A stretch of DNA of 64,000 nt from Pachyseris speciosa (GCA_016490735.1 JAEMWC010000756.1:308501-372500), one strand, 5' to 3'; counted from the first letter of the stretch, positions 30,152-42,130 are shown. Notes: a model not told the origin generated them from the letters alone. Program-made: numbers and translations.

Positions 30152-31148
30152 CTAAATATTCTTCATGACTTTATCTTGAGATTCATCCCGGTTATCCATA
30201 TTCATTCTTGCGCAATCTAGAGTTCTTGCTGCAGCACAAATGTTCCTGACTGTTCTCTTGAACTGAAACACAAAAAAAAAGTGTTTAAAGAAGACAACTG
30301 CAGTGTATCATCAACTGGCGCAAAATCTCATCGTGATATCTTATATACATGGTTTAACAAATTCAAGGTGTTAACATTTTTTTTCACCAGAAGGTGCAGG
30401 CTGTGCAAAGAGCGATGGTTCACGAAACAGATGTCAGTTTGTGATCAAATTTGAGGCAAAGTTCTAACACATTTAAGAGAAAAATTTCATAAATATGCAT
30501 ACAAGTAAACATTTTAGCTATCAACTTGGGTTTTCTGTTTTAATTTCATCGTTTTAGCATTGAACGCAAAGTAAACTTTTTAAGGGTAGACAGTAGGTAT
30601 GTCATACAAGCATTTTGAATAGAGGCCGTTAAGGTTTTGAAAAAAATTAACGAGTGCCACCTAACAAGACCAACCGGCTACAATCTGTGCTTACAATAGA
30701 TGCGTGTGTCGACATAAAGTCCATAGGCTGATTTTAGTGTCCTCAACCTGTTGCTCCGCAAGACTGCCTTTAAACCTTCCTTGTAAATAACAGCAAGTGC
30801 CCATGTTGAAATCAGGCTGCGTTTGATTGGCCGTATTCCCGCGCAAATAATAATGCATACAATGATTAAAACAAATTTTATGAGTGAATTGTTTGCAGCT
30901 TCTGGAATACAAAAATCGTTTGGACATGTCATGCCTTAAAATTGCCTTAAACGAGAAATTTAGCTGCTATTCCGCGTATATTTATTCAGGAAAACGGCCA
31001 ATCGCAAGTGAGTTTGAGGTAAACAAACCTTTTCGCGGCCATTGTTTGGTTTCGCTTTAGCTGGCGGTAATGACAAAATTCCCTCCTCGCTTTCCTGAAT
31101 CAAAAGGTTGAAGAGCATTAAAAATAAAGCAGCGATCACAATCTTCAT
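30152..31148 (-). CDS. Two-exon secreted peptide gene, paralogue 1
   Basis: Exon 1 is 31029-31148 (40 codons) and exon 2 is 30152-30262 (36 codons plus TAG). The intron is 766 bp with GT...CAG ends on minus, phase 0. Exon 1 encodes a signal peptide (MKIVIAALFLMLFNLL) and a variable, Pro/Lys-rich spacer ending REK. Exon 2 encodes a 36-residue tail with two Cys (VRNICAAARTLDCARMN). The predicted product is 76 residues, secreted. Upstream, a TATA element (TTATAAATAA, 31211-31220) sits about 65 bp before the ATG and is conserved in the paralogues. No known family recognised; a secreted peptide of unknown role. Confidence 0.7.
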
Positions 31149-34100
31149 CTTATGATTACCTTTCTTGGAAACGAATTAACCCTTACTGAACAAGACTCTG
31201 CAATGACTGGTTATTTATAAAAAAAATTGTTGTGGGTGTGTCATTGGATAATGGAGAACTTAGGTCAAATTTAACACTTTAATAGGTTAGGATACTTGAA
31301 GAGGGAAGAACAGCTAAGTCCATTAACTACTTAATGTTACAATGTAATGTGACGTGTGAACCTCAACACAAGAACAAGAGTTTCTGATGTTCAATGAGTA
31401 CTTTTAAGCGTGAATAAGTCACGACAACCTGAAGCTCGTGTCACTTAGTTTTTTCTATCTTCAAGTTTGTAAAAATATGTAGTTTTCAGTATTAATTTGT
31501 TGACCTCTTAGGGTTCTAAACGCGAAACTCTCCGGCAAAGAAGATGGCCACGCGCTTGTTATTCAACTAATGGCTATTTACAATGTTGCTATTTTCATTC
31601 AGTTTTTCATTTTCTTTTCCTAACAAGTCAAACATAAGGTTCCTCTCACGAGCAGGTGCCCTGGTTTTGAAACATGTCATGTCATGTGTAAAGCGTTGAA
31701 GAGAAATAAAGTAGATGTAGATGTACAAAGCTTTGCCAGAGACACTTTATCATTGCGTGTCACGAGATAGTTGACTTGATACTGGAGAATTATCCCTGTT
31801 TACTGCAGTACGTCCATGGGCTATATCAGCAAACGTATTTCTTAACCGCCGCACGTTCTATATTCCAAATATTATTGAAGATTTGCTCATGAATATCAAT
31901 ACTAAAGTTTACTAAAAATCATGTTCTAGGAGACAATCTTATCAAAACCATGTGGATGCCAAGCTTCATAAATTCGAAAGTTTCATATCACGAGAAACTA
32001 AAATTAACTGGTGTATTTTACTTAATTGGTCCAAGAACTAATCACAACACCTTAACCAGTTAATGTGCAATATGGCCTCTCAAAAACTCTCAAAGTTTTT
32101 TTCCTTTACAAATTTAAAGACTGGACCTGTTTGTGGGTGTAAAAACATTGTACGGAACAATCTCCCCCTACAGTTCGAATGCAGAGTTGGCAATCTAACT
32201 GACCCCTCGCCTTCCCCAGCAAAGTGCCGAATAAAGGCATTGACTGTAGACAGCAATAAACAATTGGATCTTCTTTTTGTGTTTTACCTCATTATAAACA
32301 AAGTTAACTGAAAACGAATGAACAAGCAAGCAAGTTTTCTTTCTATTCTGGTTTCAAAGGATTGCTTTGTTTGGTCTTTAAGTCATGATCAATTGTAGCT
32401 GTACCAGTTACTTAGCTGGTTTTCAAGAAAGTCATTAAATACTTTAGTCCATCAAGGTAGTATTAAAACGTAATTGTGTGAGATAAAATAGAATTCATGA
32501 TTAATTTTCACGCCTATTTTCAAAGTCGGTTTTCACAACAAATTTGCAAAAAAGTTGTTTGACTTGTTTAACAAGTTTGACTCGCTCTTTTCCGCCCGTT
32601 AAGACAATTATATTGTTCTGTGCTCCTCAGTTTCTTTAGGTTGCAAAAAGATGTGGTTAATTAAGTGTAGCGCTTGGTTGTCGTGAATATGATTCACTTG
32701 TTTCTCAACCACAAACACCCGCCAGGCGTCAATATTTACTCTACACTCTTGTGCTTTGTCACGAAAATTCACTTCTTGGAACTTCCTTTCACGGTTTACA
32801 CTTAATAACCGTGCATCAAGTTCTTACAAACTAAAAAAAAACTGATCAAACGGACAAACTCCGAAGAAAACGAAAAAGACTTACGATGTGTAGATTAAAG
32901 AAGCCAACTAACTGTAGATTATGATCATAAATCACTGTGGTGCAAGCAGACTGTTCCAAAGCCGTGGCGCTGCCACCATGAAGGATCGATCCCCCATGGT
33001 AACTTTTGTGAGACGCTTTGGGGTGCTCAGAAGAAAGATCTCAGTTGTAGAAACAGCGAGTTCAGAAAATCGCGTGTCAATAGGGATAATTTTTTATCAC
33101 TCGACCAGTCACAAACCCACACTAACTATAGCAGCAAACCTATAGTTAGTCTGCGAGCCGGCGGTGATTTCTGATGGGGTCGAAGCAGCAACTGTTACGA
33201 GTCGCGGCGAGAAAGAGGCGAGAGAAGCTAGCCGTCTTTGACAAGACCACCTACTCGTAGCCGGGCTACTCAGTGGCCCTCAGGGGCTTGATTGATAATT
33301 ACTTCTTCTTCTTCTTCTTAACACTACTAAAGTCTTTTTAATTCCATCCTATTTTACCCGCTTGCTTCCATGACTACTATTTTTTGACTGGTAAAAGCAG
33401 CAAAACACTTCTTAATAAGAGATTACCATATTCCTTCGTTGAGCACGTGCAATAACATCAACAAAACTTTTGGTTCAAATGTTAACGTTAGTGTTGTTAC
33501 ACGGGTTCATTTGTTTGCTTCTGTAAATCTTACTTTAATTTAGAAGGTGTCATTGATGGGTTGAGGGGAATTTCACCGATCACTGTGAATATTGAATTTA
33601 GCTGACGGACTGAAAAGATGAACAGAGATTTCTCACGGCTCTTACGACAACAGCATCTTTGAATATGCGAACACTACTTGCGGTAGGAGTGAAAATAAAG
33701 CTTCTTTTAAAAGTAGTGTTCATAACTGCGATGATCGTTCACGAGTATCCATTCTTTAATCCGCAGTTCAAATATATGATTTTCTCATATTCATTCTAAG
33801 GCAACAGCATCTTTGTTCAAATGTACTATTCATTTCAGTCAGGTTTTTAGCTTCACAGTGTAATTGGAAAGAAACTGTTTCAAATGGTACGTTTATGGTC
33901 AGAACCTCTAATTAATGTTATGTTATTGATAATTGATAATCAAGAAGCGAGTGGAAGTGATTAACTTAACTACTAACAACAAGAAAACGTTTTATGACTG
34001 TCAACACTGCTTTAATTTGGGAATTCCATTTCAAGTTCATTAGTTAATCTTTTTCCGTGTCCATTTAATTAAAACATTTAATGAAAACAGTGCATCAGCT

Positions 34101-34158
34101 CGTAACAATGTCAGCAATGACGTTAAAATCATTGGAGCTGAGTTTAAACTTTATCCGG
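31149..34158. other. Upstream part of duplicated unit 1 and spacer; no further gene
   Basis: About 31.15-32.9 kb is the 5' flank of paralogue 1 and recurs in the units at 35.3-36.85 kb, 37.56-38.36 kb (inverted) and 51.6-53.2 kb (inverted). A small frame at 32063-32311 is broken in the other copies, so I treat it as non-coding. 33660-33790 matches the 17.4-17.7 kb SINE/MITE cluster. Confidence 0.5.
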
Positions 34159-35326
34159 CTAAATATTCTTCATGACTTTATCTTGAGATTCATCCCAGTT
34201 ATCCATATTCATTCTTGCGCAATCCAGAGTTCTTGCTGCAGCGCAAATGTTCCTGACTGTTCTCTTGAACTGAAAAAAAAGTGTTTAAAGAAGTTACAAT
34301 ACAATACAATACAATACACTACTTTATTATTAATTCTCCCCATGGGGCTTTTCAGAATTAACTTACAATTATTTTTATATATAATATAAATAAGACTAAT
34401 GATATAAAATATAATAGCTTACATGAACTTGATATAGAAATAACAACTTAAGAATTGCAAATGCTAAAATTAAGTTAACTTAAGTATGGCAGCAACTGGC
34501 GCAAAATGTCATCGTGGTATCCATGCTACTAGTTTCACAATTCAAGCTGTTAACATTTGTTTACTCCACCCGCAGAAGGTGCACGTGGAGGCTATGTGCA
34601 AGGAGCGATGATTCAAGGAGCTGATGTCGGTTTATGATGAAATTTAAGGCGACGATCTAACATATTTAAGAGAAATTTCATGAATATGCGTACAAGTTAA
34701 CTCCAATTTAGCTATCAACTTGCGTTTTCTGTTTTCATAGTTTAGCATTGAAAGCAAATGTTCTGAGGGTAGATATAGGTATGTCATACAAGCATTTTGA
34801 ATAGAGACTGTTAAGGTTTTAAGAACATAAACAGATATAATTCCACCTAAAACAAATCTAATAAGTGCTCCCTAAAAAGGATTAACCAGCTACCATCTGT
34901 GCTTACAATGCACGCGTGCGTCGTTTGAATTTAGTGTCCTTAATCTATTGCTCCACAAAGCCTGCATTAAGCCTTCCTTATAAATAACAGCAAGTGCCCA
35001 TGTTAATCAACTTAGGCTGCGTTTTATTGGCCGTATTTCTGTGCAGATAATAGTACATGCAATGATTACAACAGTGAAATGTTATAAGGTAATTGTCTGC
35101 AGTTCCTGGGATACAAAATCGTTTGGAGATGTGATGTCTTAAAATTACCTAAAACGAGAAATATACTAAATGCTATTCAGCATACGTTTATTTAGCAAAA
35201 CGGTAAACAAACCTTTTCGCCGCCACTGTTTGGTATCGGGCCAGGCGGCCCCAATGCTCCAGTATGCTCCTGGCTAAACTGAACAAAGACGCTGACGAGC
35301 AGTAAAGCAGCGATCACAGTCTTCAT
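34159..35326 (-). CDS. Two-exon secreted peptide gene, paralogue 2
   Basis: Exon 1 is 35213-35326 (38 codons) and exon 2 is 34159-34269 (36 codons plus TAG), with a 943-bp phase 0 intron. The signal peptide is MKTVIAALLLVSVFVQF. The spacer is Gly/Pro-rich (GALGPPGPIPNSGGEK) and unlike that of paralogue 1. The exon 2 tail differs from paralogue 1 by a single residue (Trp for Arg in DNWDESQDKV). TATA element at 35389-35398. The intron is longer than in paralogue 1 because of a repeat insertion at about 34294-34488. Confidence 0.7.
34294..34488 (+). repeat. Repeat insertion with (AATAC)n in intron of paralogue 2
   Basis: Sequence absent from the same place in paralogue 1, starting TTACAATACAATACAATAC and carrying an AT-rich body. 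It accounts for the intron length difference. Confidence 0.6.
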
Positions 35327-37345
35327 CTTATGATTGCCTTTCTTGCAAGCGAATTAACCCTTACTGAACAAGACTCTGCAGTAACTGGTTATTTATAAGA
35401 AAAAAATTGTTGTGGGTGTGTCATTAACACTTAGCTAATAGATTTCTTGAAGAGGGAAAAACAAGTAAGTCCATTAGCTTCTTCATGTTACAATATAATG
35501 TGACGTGTGAACCTCAACAACACAACCTCAATGGGATAAGTGTGGATAAGTCACGACTCACAACGTGAAACTCGTGTAGCTTTGTTTTTTCTTTGTTCAA
35601 GTTCGTAAAAGCTGTAGTTTTTCAGTATTTTAAATTTGTTGGCCTCCTGGGACCCTAAATGGAATCTAATGGCTATTCACAATGTTTCATTTTATTTTAT
35701 TTTTTTATTTTATTTATTCTCTTTTCGTGACAAGCCAAAAATACGGTTCCTCTCACGAGCAGAGATTCATAGCTTCAAAGATGCGGAACTTCCTTATTTA
35801 AACTAAAATTATCTTGTGTATTTTACGTGATTCATTTACTTACAGTTTACGTCTCTTTATCTCTAATTTTTGTAATATATTGAATGAAAATAACTACTTA
35901 AAGCACCTTAACCAGTTAATGATGTGCAATATGGCATCTTAAAAACTCTCAAAGGTTTTTTTCCTTTAAAAGTTAATTTAAGACTGGAGCTGTTTGTGGG
36001 TCTAATGTATATTGTACCGAACAATCTCCCTCTGCAGTTCGAATGCAGTGTTGGCAATCTAACTGATCCCTCGCGCCTCAACAAAGTGCAGAATAAATTA
36101 AGGCTGTAAGGTGGAGACAACAATAAACAATTGGATCTTCTGTTTAATTTCTGTTTTACCTCATTACTATACAAACAAAGTTAACTGAAAACGAAAGAAC
36201 AAGCAAAGCAAGTTCTCCGCCCGTGTTCCGGTTTCAAAACATTTTCTTATTTGGTCTTGATCATTTGAACAGTGGCCGCGGTCAAATTTCAGTTAGCTGT
36301 GTTTTTTTTAAGAATATAATTAAAGACAAGAAAGCCATTAAATACTTCAGTCCATCAAGTTAGTACAGTACGTAATTGTGTGAGATAAAATAGAATTCAT
36401 GGTTTATTTAATTTTCATGCCTTTTTTTAAGTTTTCACAAGGAATTTGCAGAATAAGTTGTTTGACTTGCTCGTTCCTCCCATGTATGTTGTTCAGTGTC
36501 AATTGGTGAAATGGAATCGCATGGTCGTCGTGAACATGAATTATTTGTTTCTCAACCACAAACGCCCATCAGGCGTCAATATTTGCTCTACACTCTTGGG
36601 CTTTGTCACGAAAATTCACTTCTTGGAACTTCCTTTCAAGTTTGTACTTATTTAATTATAACAGCGCATCGAGTTCTTACAAATCAAACAAACCTGATAA
36701 AACACCATATTCCGAAGAAGACTACAAGAAGACTTACGATGTGTAAATTCAATAAAGAAAATAACTGTAGAAAAAGCGAAACATCGTATCAGTGGGAATA
36801 ATTTTCTTACTTTCGAGGGTGGCATTGATGGTTTGAGGGGAATTTCACCAATCACTGTGAATATTGAATTCAGCTGACGGACGAAGAAGATGAACAGATA
36901 AATCTCATTGTTCTCACAGCAACAACATCTTTGTACGTTTGTTAACAGAACCTTTAATTTTATGCTATTTATAATTAATAATAATGATAATCAACAAACC
37001 ACATGAACTAGGAAGCAGAAAATGGTATGACCATTTCGTGATAGTAAACGAAAGTTGGCAAAGTTTTGATTGACTGACATCTACCCTAGGCTCTTTCAAA
37101 TCTTTTTTGAGGAACACTAACAAATCCCTTTTAATGTCAGTTTATGATGTAGATCCGGCTAGTCTGTAAGTGGTTCATCACCACACGAGCGTAAAAGACT
37201 TTTAGGCAGTTTTTTAATTTCTATCTGACTTTTTAAACTTTTTTTAATTTTGTAAATATACCTGGAGTTTTGGAAACAGGGCTCTAGAAATCCATATTTA
37301 CCCTTATGTGTTTTAATACTTACTAGGTGTCGCTCATTGGTGTGT
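35327..37345. other. Upstream part of duplicated unit 2; no further gene
   Basis: 35.33-36.85 kb is the 5' flank of paralogue 2 and aligns by eye with that of paralogue 1 (for example TTCGAATGCAG...GTTGGCAATCTAACTGA). The remainder holds short frames without features. Confidence 0.45.
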
Positions 37346-37379
37346 GTGTGTGGGGGGGGGGGGGGGTTGGGGGGGAGGG
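37346..37379 (+). repeat. (GT)n followed by long G run
   Basis: GTGTGTGTG, then a run of about 15 G, then GGTTGGGGGGGAGGG. Potential G-quadruplex and a likely site of length error. Confidence 0.8.
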
Positions 37380-37559
37380 TCCACGCTAATCAGATTAACT
37401 CTCAAAAGAAGAGAAAGCAACCGTCCCTGACTTAAAATTTAGCAACATTTTCTTTATTATCTGCACCTGCTTCACCTGTTTGCTTTTGTGACAACTTGAT
37501 ACACGGTTATTAAGTGAAAGCTTGAACTGAGGAAATTCAAACAAATGCATTTTCGTGAC

Positions 37560-38360
37560 AGACGCTAAGAGTTTGGACCAAAAACTTGACGCCTGTTGGG
37601 CGTTAAATGTGGTTGAGAAACAAATACCCGTAATTCATGTGCACGACGACCAGGAACTTCCACTTCACTACAGCTTGCTTGCAACCTAAAGAATGGAGCA
37701 CAGAACAATATAGTCTTAATGGGAGGAATTAGTACATCATACTCATTGTAAGGGATTACTCTGCAAATTTCTTGTTTCATCATAGTTGGTAATAAATTCA
37801 TGACTATACCGTCAAGAATATCTGAAAAGTCACGAATGTTTTAGCAAGCATTTGTCATGAATTCTACGCCACCTCATGCAATTACATATATATTATTAAT
37901 AAATCATGGACTAAATAAATTGGTTAATGAAAACCATCTCACTGAAATTTTATCCCAGTGAGGTTCTCTTCTTCAAGATCCCGCACAAAAAACTAGAATT
38001 GCATCGGCACAGAGCTTGCCTTGCTTGTTCATTCTTTTGTTAATTTGCTTGTAATGAGTTAAAACAAAGCAAGAAGATAAAATCATTTATTGCATTTGTC
38101 TCCACTATACTGCTATTCAGCACTTACCAACACTACATTCGAACTGCAGAGGAAGATGTTCTTATAGCAACTTAACAATCAGTATCAAGTTGGCCAGTTT
38201 CTATAGCCGGCAGATCATTACGCCCACGAACAGCTCCAAACGTTTAACTTTTAAGGGAAAAATGTTTTAGAGTTTTTGAGAGGCCATATTGCACATTAAT
38301 TGCTTTAGGTGTTGTGATTAGTTCTTAAATTAATTACGTAAAATACACAACTTATTTTAG
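37560..38360 (+). pseudogene. Fourth unit of the secreted peptide family, 5' flank only
   Basis: Plus-strand copy of the family's 5' flank (GACGCCTGTTGGGCGTTAAA, then GAGAGGCCATATTGCACATTAAT near 38,280). It breaks off before the promoter and exon 1. The matching 3' intron part reappears at about 41,885-42,130, so the unit was split by the 38.4-41.9 kb repeats and lost both exons. Confidence 0.55.
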
Positions 38361-38410
38361 TTTCTGAGGCAGGCCCTTTCGCGTACAATAAGATAGGCAA
38401 CCATTTGTAA

Positions 38411-39720
38411 TACAAATAGTGGAATAGAGAATTAACTCTAAAGTGTAAATTAAAGTGCTACTTAAAGCCATGAATAACCCACTGGGCGTTAGCCCTAGTA
38501 AAGGGAAACAGGGAACCACACGAGGCAAAGAAAAAATCTTTTGACCTCGGTGGGAATCGAACCCACGACCTCCGGATTAGATCTACCGTTACTCTGCCGA
38601 CTGAGCTACAAGGTCGCACAGAGAAAGTCGGGGACGATTTTAGATGGTGAATCGCAGCAAAGAGAAATTAAGGGTACATATGAATGTCGTGCCGCGTAGC
38701 ACTAGGAACACAAATAGTGGAATAGAGAATTAACTCTAAAGTGTAAATTAAAGTGCTACTTAAAGCCATGAATAACCCACTGGGCGTTAGCCCTAGTAAA
38801 GGGAAACAGGGAACCACACGAGGCAAAGAAAAAATCTTTTGACCTCGGTGGGAATCGAACCCACGACCTCCGGATTAGATCTACCGTTACTCTGCCGACT
38901 GAGCTACGGTAGATCTAATCCGGAGGTCGTGGGTTCGATTCCCACCGAGGTCAAAAGATTTTTTCTTTGCCTCGTGTGGTTCCCTGTTTCCCTTTACTAG
39001 GGCTAACGCCCAGTGGGTTATTCATGGCTTTAAGTAGCACTTTAATTTACACTTTAGAGTTAATTCTCTATTCCACTATTTGTGTTCCTAGTGCTACGCG
39101 GCACAACATTCATATGTACCCTTAATTTCTCTTTGCCGCGATTCACCATCTAAAATCGTCCCCGACTTTCTCTGTGCGACCTTGTAGCTCAGTCGGCAGA
39201 GCAACGGTAGATCTAATCCGGAGGTCGTGGGTTCGATTCCCACCGAGGTCAAAAGATTTTTTCTTTGCCTCGTGTGGTTCCCTGTTTCCCTTTACTAGGG
39301 CTAACGCCCAGTGGGTTATTCATGGCTTTAAGTAGCACTTTAATTTACACTTTAGAGTTAATTCTCTATTCCACTATTTGTGTTCCTAGTGCTACGCGGC
39401 ACAACATTCATATGTACCCTTAATTTCTCTTTGCCGCGATTCACCATCTAAAATCGTCCCCGACTTTCTCTGTGCGACCTTGTAGCTCAGTCGGCAGAGT
39501 TACGGTAGATCTAATCCGGAGGTCGTGGGTTCGATTCCCACCGAGGTCAAAAGATTTTTTCTTTGCCTCGTGTGGTTCCCTGTTTCCCTTTACTAGGGCT
39601 AACGCCCAGTGGGTTATTCATGGCTTTAAGTAGCACTTTAATTTACACTTTAGAGTTAATTCTCTATTCCACTATTTGCGTTCCTAGTGCTACGCGGCAC
39701 AACATTCATATGAACCATTT
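38411..39720. repeat. Palindromic array of 298-bp tRNA-like units
   Basis: Units of 298 bp, each with a 73-nt tRNA-like core plus a shared flank (CTAGTAAAGGGAAACAGGG etc.). Two are in minus orientation (cores 38543-38615 and 38841-38907, the latter truncated). At 38907/38908 the array flips to plus (partial core 38908-38952, full cores 39178-39250 and 39476-39548). A/B boxes look good (TAGCTCAGTCGGCAGAG, GGTTCGATTCCC), but the anticodon stem pairs poorly, so these are tRNA-derived repeats, not proven tRNA genes. The arms form a head-to-head palindrome of at least several hundred bp. Confidence 0.8.
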
Positions 39721-39769
39721 GTAATAGTTTTGATAATATTGTGCTCTAATAAAATGATAGTTTGAACGA

Positions 39770-40090
39770 TGTATATGAAATAAACAATATATGAACTGCG
39801 GAAATGAAATCAAATGAAGAATGATCGATATCCTGGCACTTGTGAACGCAATTGCGAAAAGAAAACCTGAACAAAATTCAGGATTTCAATGGGGTTTGAA
39901 CCCGTGATGTCGCGATACCGGTGCGATGCTCTACTAACTGATGAAGCCACTGACGTTGGGAGCAGGTCAATTGTGGGTTCATCTGTTCCCGTGAAAGAGA
40001 AGAGTGTGGATCATTTATGTGAAATAAATCGTATATGAACTGCGCAAATGAAATCAAATGAAGAATGATCCTTGCAGTTGAGAACGCAAT
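39770..40090 (-). repeat. tRNA-derived SINE
   Basis: A minus-strand tRNA-like head at about 39881-39950 (TTAGTAGAGCATCGC, loop CCGGTAT, CACGGGTTCAAACCCC) is flanked by two copies of an AACTGCG(G/C)AAATGAAATC...AAGAATGATC segment (39794-39830 and 40035-40072). The loop matches the tRNA-like head at 17538, so they may be one family. Confidence 0.7.
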
Positions 40091-40189
40091 TTTTTTTGCT
40101 TCACACGATGAGACTTTTAAGGGGAGCATCATCAGGTTTTTTTTGGTGGAATATCTGCCATGACAACCTTAACTACGAAAGCCGAGGAG

Positions 40190-40620
40190 GGACTTTAGAC
40201 TTCAGACTTCAGACTTCGGACTTCAGACTTCAGACTTCAGACTTCAGACTTCAGACTTCAGACTTCAGACTTCAGACTTCAGACTTCAGACTTCAGATTT
40301 CGGATTTTGGATTTTGGATTTCGGATTTCGGAATTCATAATTCGGGTTTTGGATCTCCGACTGTGTATATGGCTTAACATATCAGCCATATTCAGACTTC
40401 TGAAAATGGATGAGGAGGTACGTTCAGACTTCAGACTTCAGACTTCAGACTTCAGACTTCGGACTTCGGACTTCAGCCTTCAGACTTCGGACTTCAGACT
40501 TCAGACTTCAGACTTCAGACTTCAGACTTCAGACTTCAGACTTCAGACTTCAGACTTCAGACTTCAGACTTCAGACTTCAGACTTCGGAATTGGAAATTT
40601 GGAATTCGGAATTCGGGATT
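40190..40620 (+). repeat. Two GACTTCA heptamer minisatellites in tandem
   Basis: Blocks at about 40195-40300 and 40421-40590, mostly perfect GACTTCA units. Each is followed by a similar tail (GGATTTCGGATTTCGGAATT, then CTCCGACTGTGTATATGG) and both are linked to GGATGAGGAGGTACG. Because seven is not a multiple of three, all frames read as a DFRLQTS repeat, which explains the false ORFs. Confidence 0.9.
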
Positions 40621-40639
40621 GGGATTTCCGACTGTTAAT

Positions 40640-41420
40640 ATGGCTTAATATATCAGCCTGTTTAGATGGCTGAGATAAACTAAAACTGTATGGATTTTGT
40701 TTGCATGGCTGTGTAGATGGCTTCTCACGACGTATACTGTGGCTAAAAGTAGGTTCAACCAATAACAACCCGAATATTGTCATTGATTTTTTCTAAGCAC
40801 TGTCCAGCAGATAGGTGGAGTACCTACGGTGGTTCGCATTGATAAGGGAATGGAAAACGTGCGGGTTTCCATCATCCAGAGGCTATTAAGGCATAATGAC
40901 AGTAATTATTTAGCAGGCGATAACAGCATTGTTCAGGGAAGTAGTGCCAACCAAAGAATAGAAGCCTACTGGTCAAAGTTAAGGCAAGGTGGAGGCGGCT
41001 GATGGATGAACTTGTTTATGGATTTTAGAGATTCTGGTGTCTTTTTAGATGTTGATCCGTTTCTTAAAGAATGCTTAAAGTTTTGTTTTATGCCTAACTC
41101 CACTCTGTTGCAAAACTGTGGAATATCAAGAAACAAAGAGTTGACAATAACGCACGGATGCTCTCGGAGGAAAGCCAGACGTAATATACTTTGTGCCTGA
41201 AGTATATTCGACACACAGTTATCTCGTTGATGTTCACCACTAAGAAGATGCGGAAGCCTGTAAAACTCTTTTCGGGGCACAATCCAGAGATTACTCGCGG
41301 GAGTTTGAGGAGCTCGTTGGGTATATAGTCCCCAACCACCGAGTACCACAAAACAGAGAGGAAAGGTTAATGTATTTTTTTTATAGAAATAACAGATAAT
41401 TTGAAACGATTAGGATTTGG
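40640..41420 (+). pseudogene. Integrase-like transposon gene remnant, copy B
   Basis: The plus strand encodes VVRIDKGMEN, then VSIIQRLLRHND, then GDNSIVQGSSANQRIEAYW and SKLRQGGGG, where a TGA interrupts. It goes on to NLFMDFRDSGVFLDVDPFLK and ECLKFCFMPNSTLLQ. The D..G.EN and NQRIE..W pattern matches an integrase-core family of animal transposon-like genes. Better preserved than copy A at 22 kb, which is its inverted relative. Frameshifts and stops rule out function. Confidence 0.6.
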
Positions 41421-41751
41421 ACGCTGCTGGCCTGTTAACAGTACCCATTATCAAGCCTATTTCAAAATATTTAAGGCATCTGGAAAGTTCGTAAAGAGAT
41501 TCGAGTGCTGACGTTTTCGTCCTTCGGATTAAATAAAATAAATAAATAAATTAATCAACATTGTTTAACGAGGGTGACACTTAACAGTCTTTGACAAAGG
41601 GCTAACGCTTGAATAAAACTGACAGTAGGGCAATTTCATACTGATTTCACAAGGCTATTGCGTGACACATAAATACGCCGTGCAAAATTGTCATGATTCA
41701 ATATCCACAGTCGGAAATCCCAAACCCAAATTCTGAAATCCGAAATTCGAA

Positions 41752-41848
41752 CTCTGAAGTCTGAAGTCTGAAGTCTGAAGTCTGAAGTCTGAAGTCTGAA
41801 GTCTGAAGTCTGAAGTCTGAAGTCTGAAGTCTGAAGTCTGAAGTCCCT
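41752..41848 (-). repeat. GACTTCA heptamer minisatellite, inverted
   Basis: About 14 units of TGAAGTC ending CCTCCTCGGCTTTCGTAC, the shared element end. It abuts the 3' intron remnant of the fourth peptide unit. Confidence 0.88.
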
Positions 41849-41859
41849 CCTCGGCTTTC

Positions 41860-42130
41860 GTACTTAACAGTCTCGATTCAAGATGTTTGTATGACATCCT
41901 CTATCTACCCTTTACAGCGTTTATTTGCAATGCTTAAACGATGAAAACAGAAAACGCAGGTTGATACCTAAAATTCAGTCTTCTTGTACGTATGTTCATG
42001 AAATTTGTGTTAAATATGTTAGAACTTTGCCTCAAATGTGATCGTCAATTGACACTGGCCAAGTGTTAACGTCGTGAATTGTTAAATCGTATATAATATA
42101 CCACTATGAGACTTTGCGCCAGTTTTTGAT
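41860..42130 (+). pseudogene. Intron remnant of the fourth secreted peptide unit
   Basis: Matches by eye the 3' half of the intron of the 53.2-54.2 kb gene (for example CTTAACAGTCTCG...AGTC(T)TACTTGTACG, GCCTCAAATGTGATCGTCAA, GAGACTTTGCGCCAGTTTTT) but no exon 2 follows. Together with 37560-38360 it forms the broken fourth unit. Confidence 0.55.

Noticed and set aside
32063..32311. Conserved small Cys-containing frame upstream of peptide paralogue 1
   Set aside because: The homologous flanks at 35.9 kb, 38.2 kb and 52.3 kb contain stops and shifts, so the similarity reflects the duplicated flank and not coding.
38543..39548. Functional tRNA gene cluster
   Set aside because: Promoter boxes look right, but the anticodon arm has only about 3 good pairs and no clear 7-nt loop; better explained as tRNA-derived repeats.
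38411..39720. Regularly spaced repeats that could suggest a CRISPR array
   Set aside because: Units are 298 bp, almost fully identical and tRNA-derived, with no variable spacers, in a eukaryotic context.
40072..40673. Overlapping frames with DFRLQTS repeats
   Set aside because: Produced by the stop-free 7-bp GACTTCA unit in all frames; no start context or domain.
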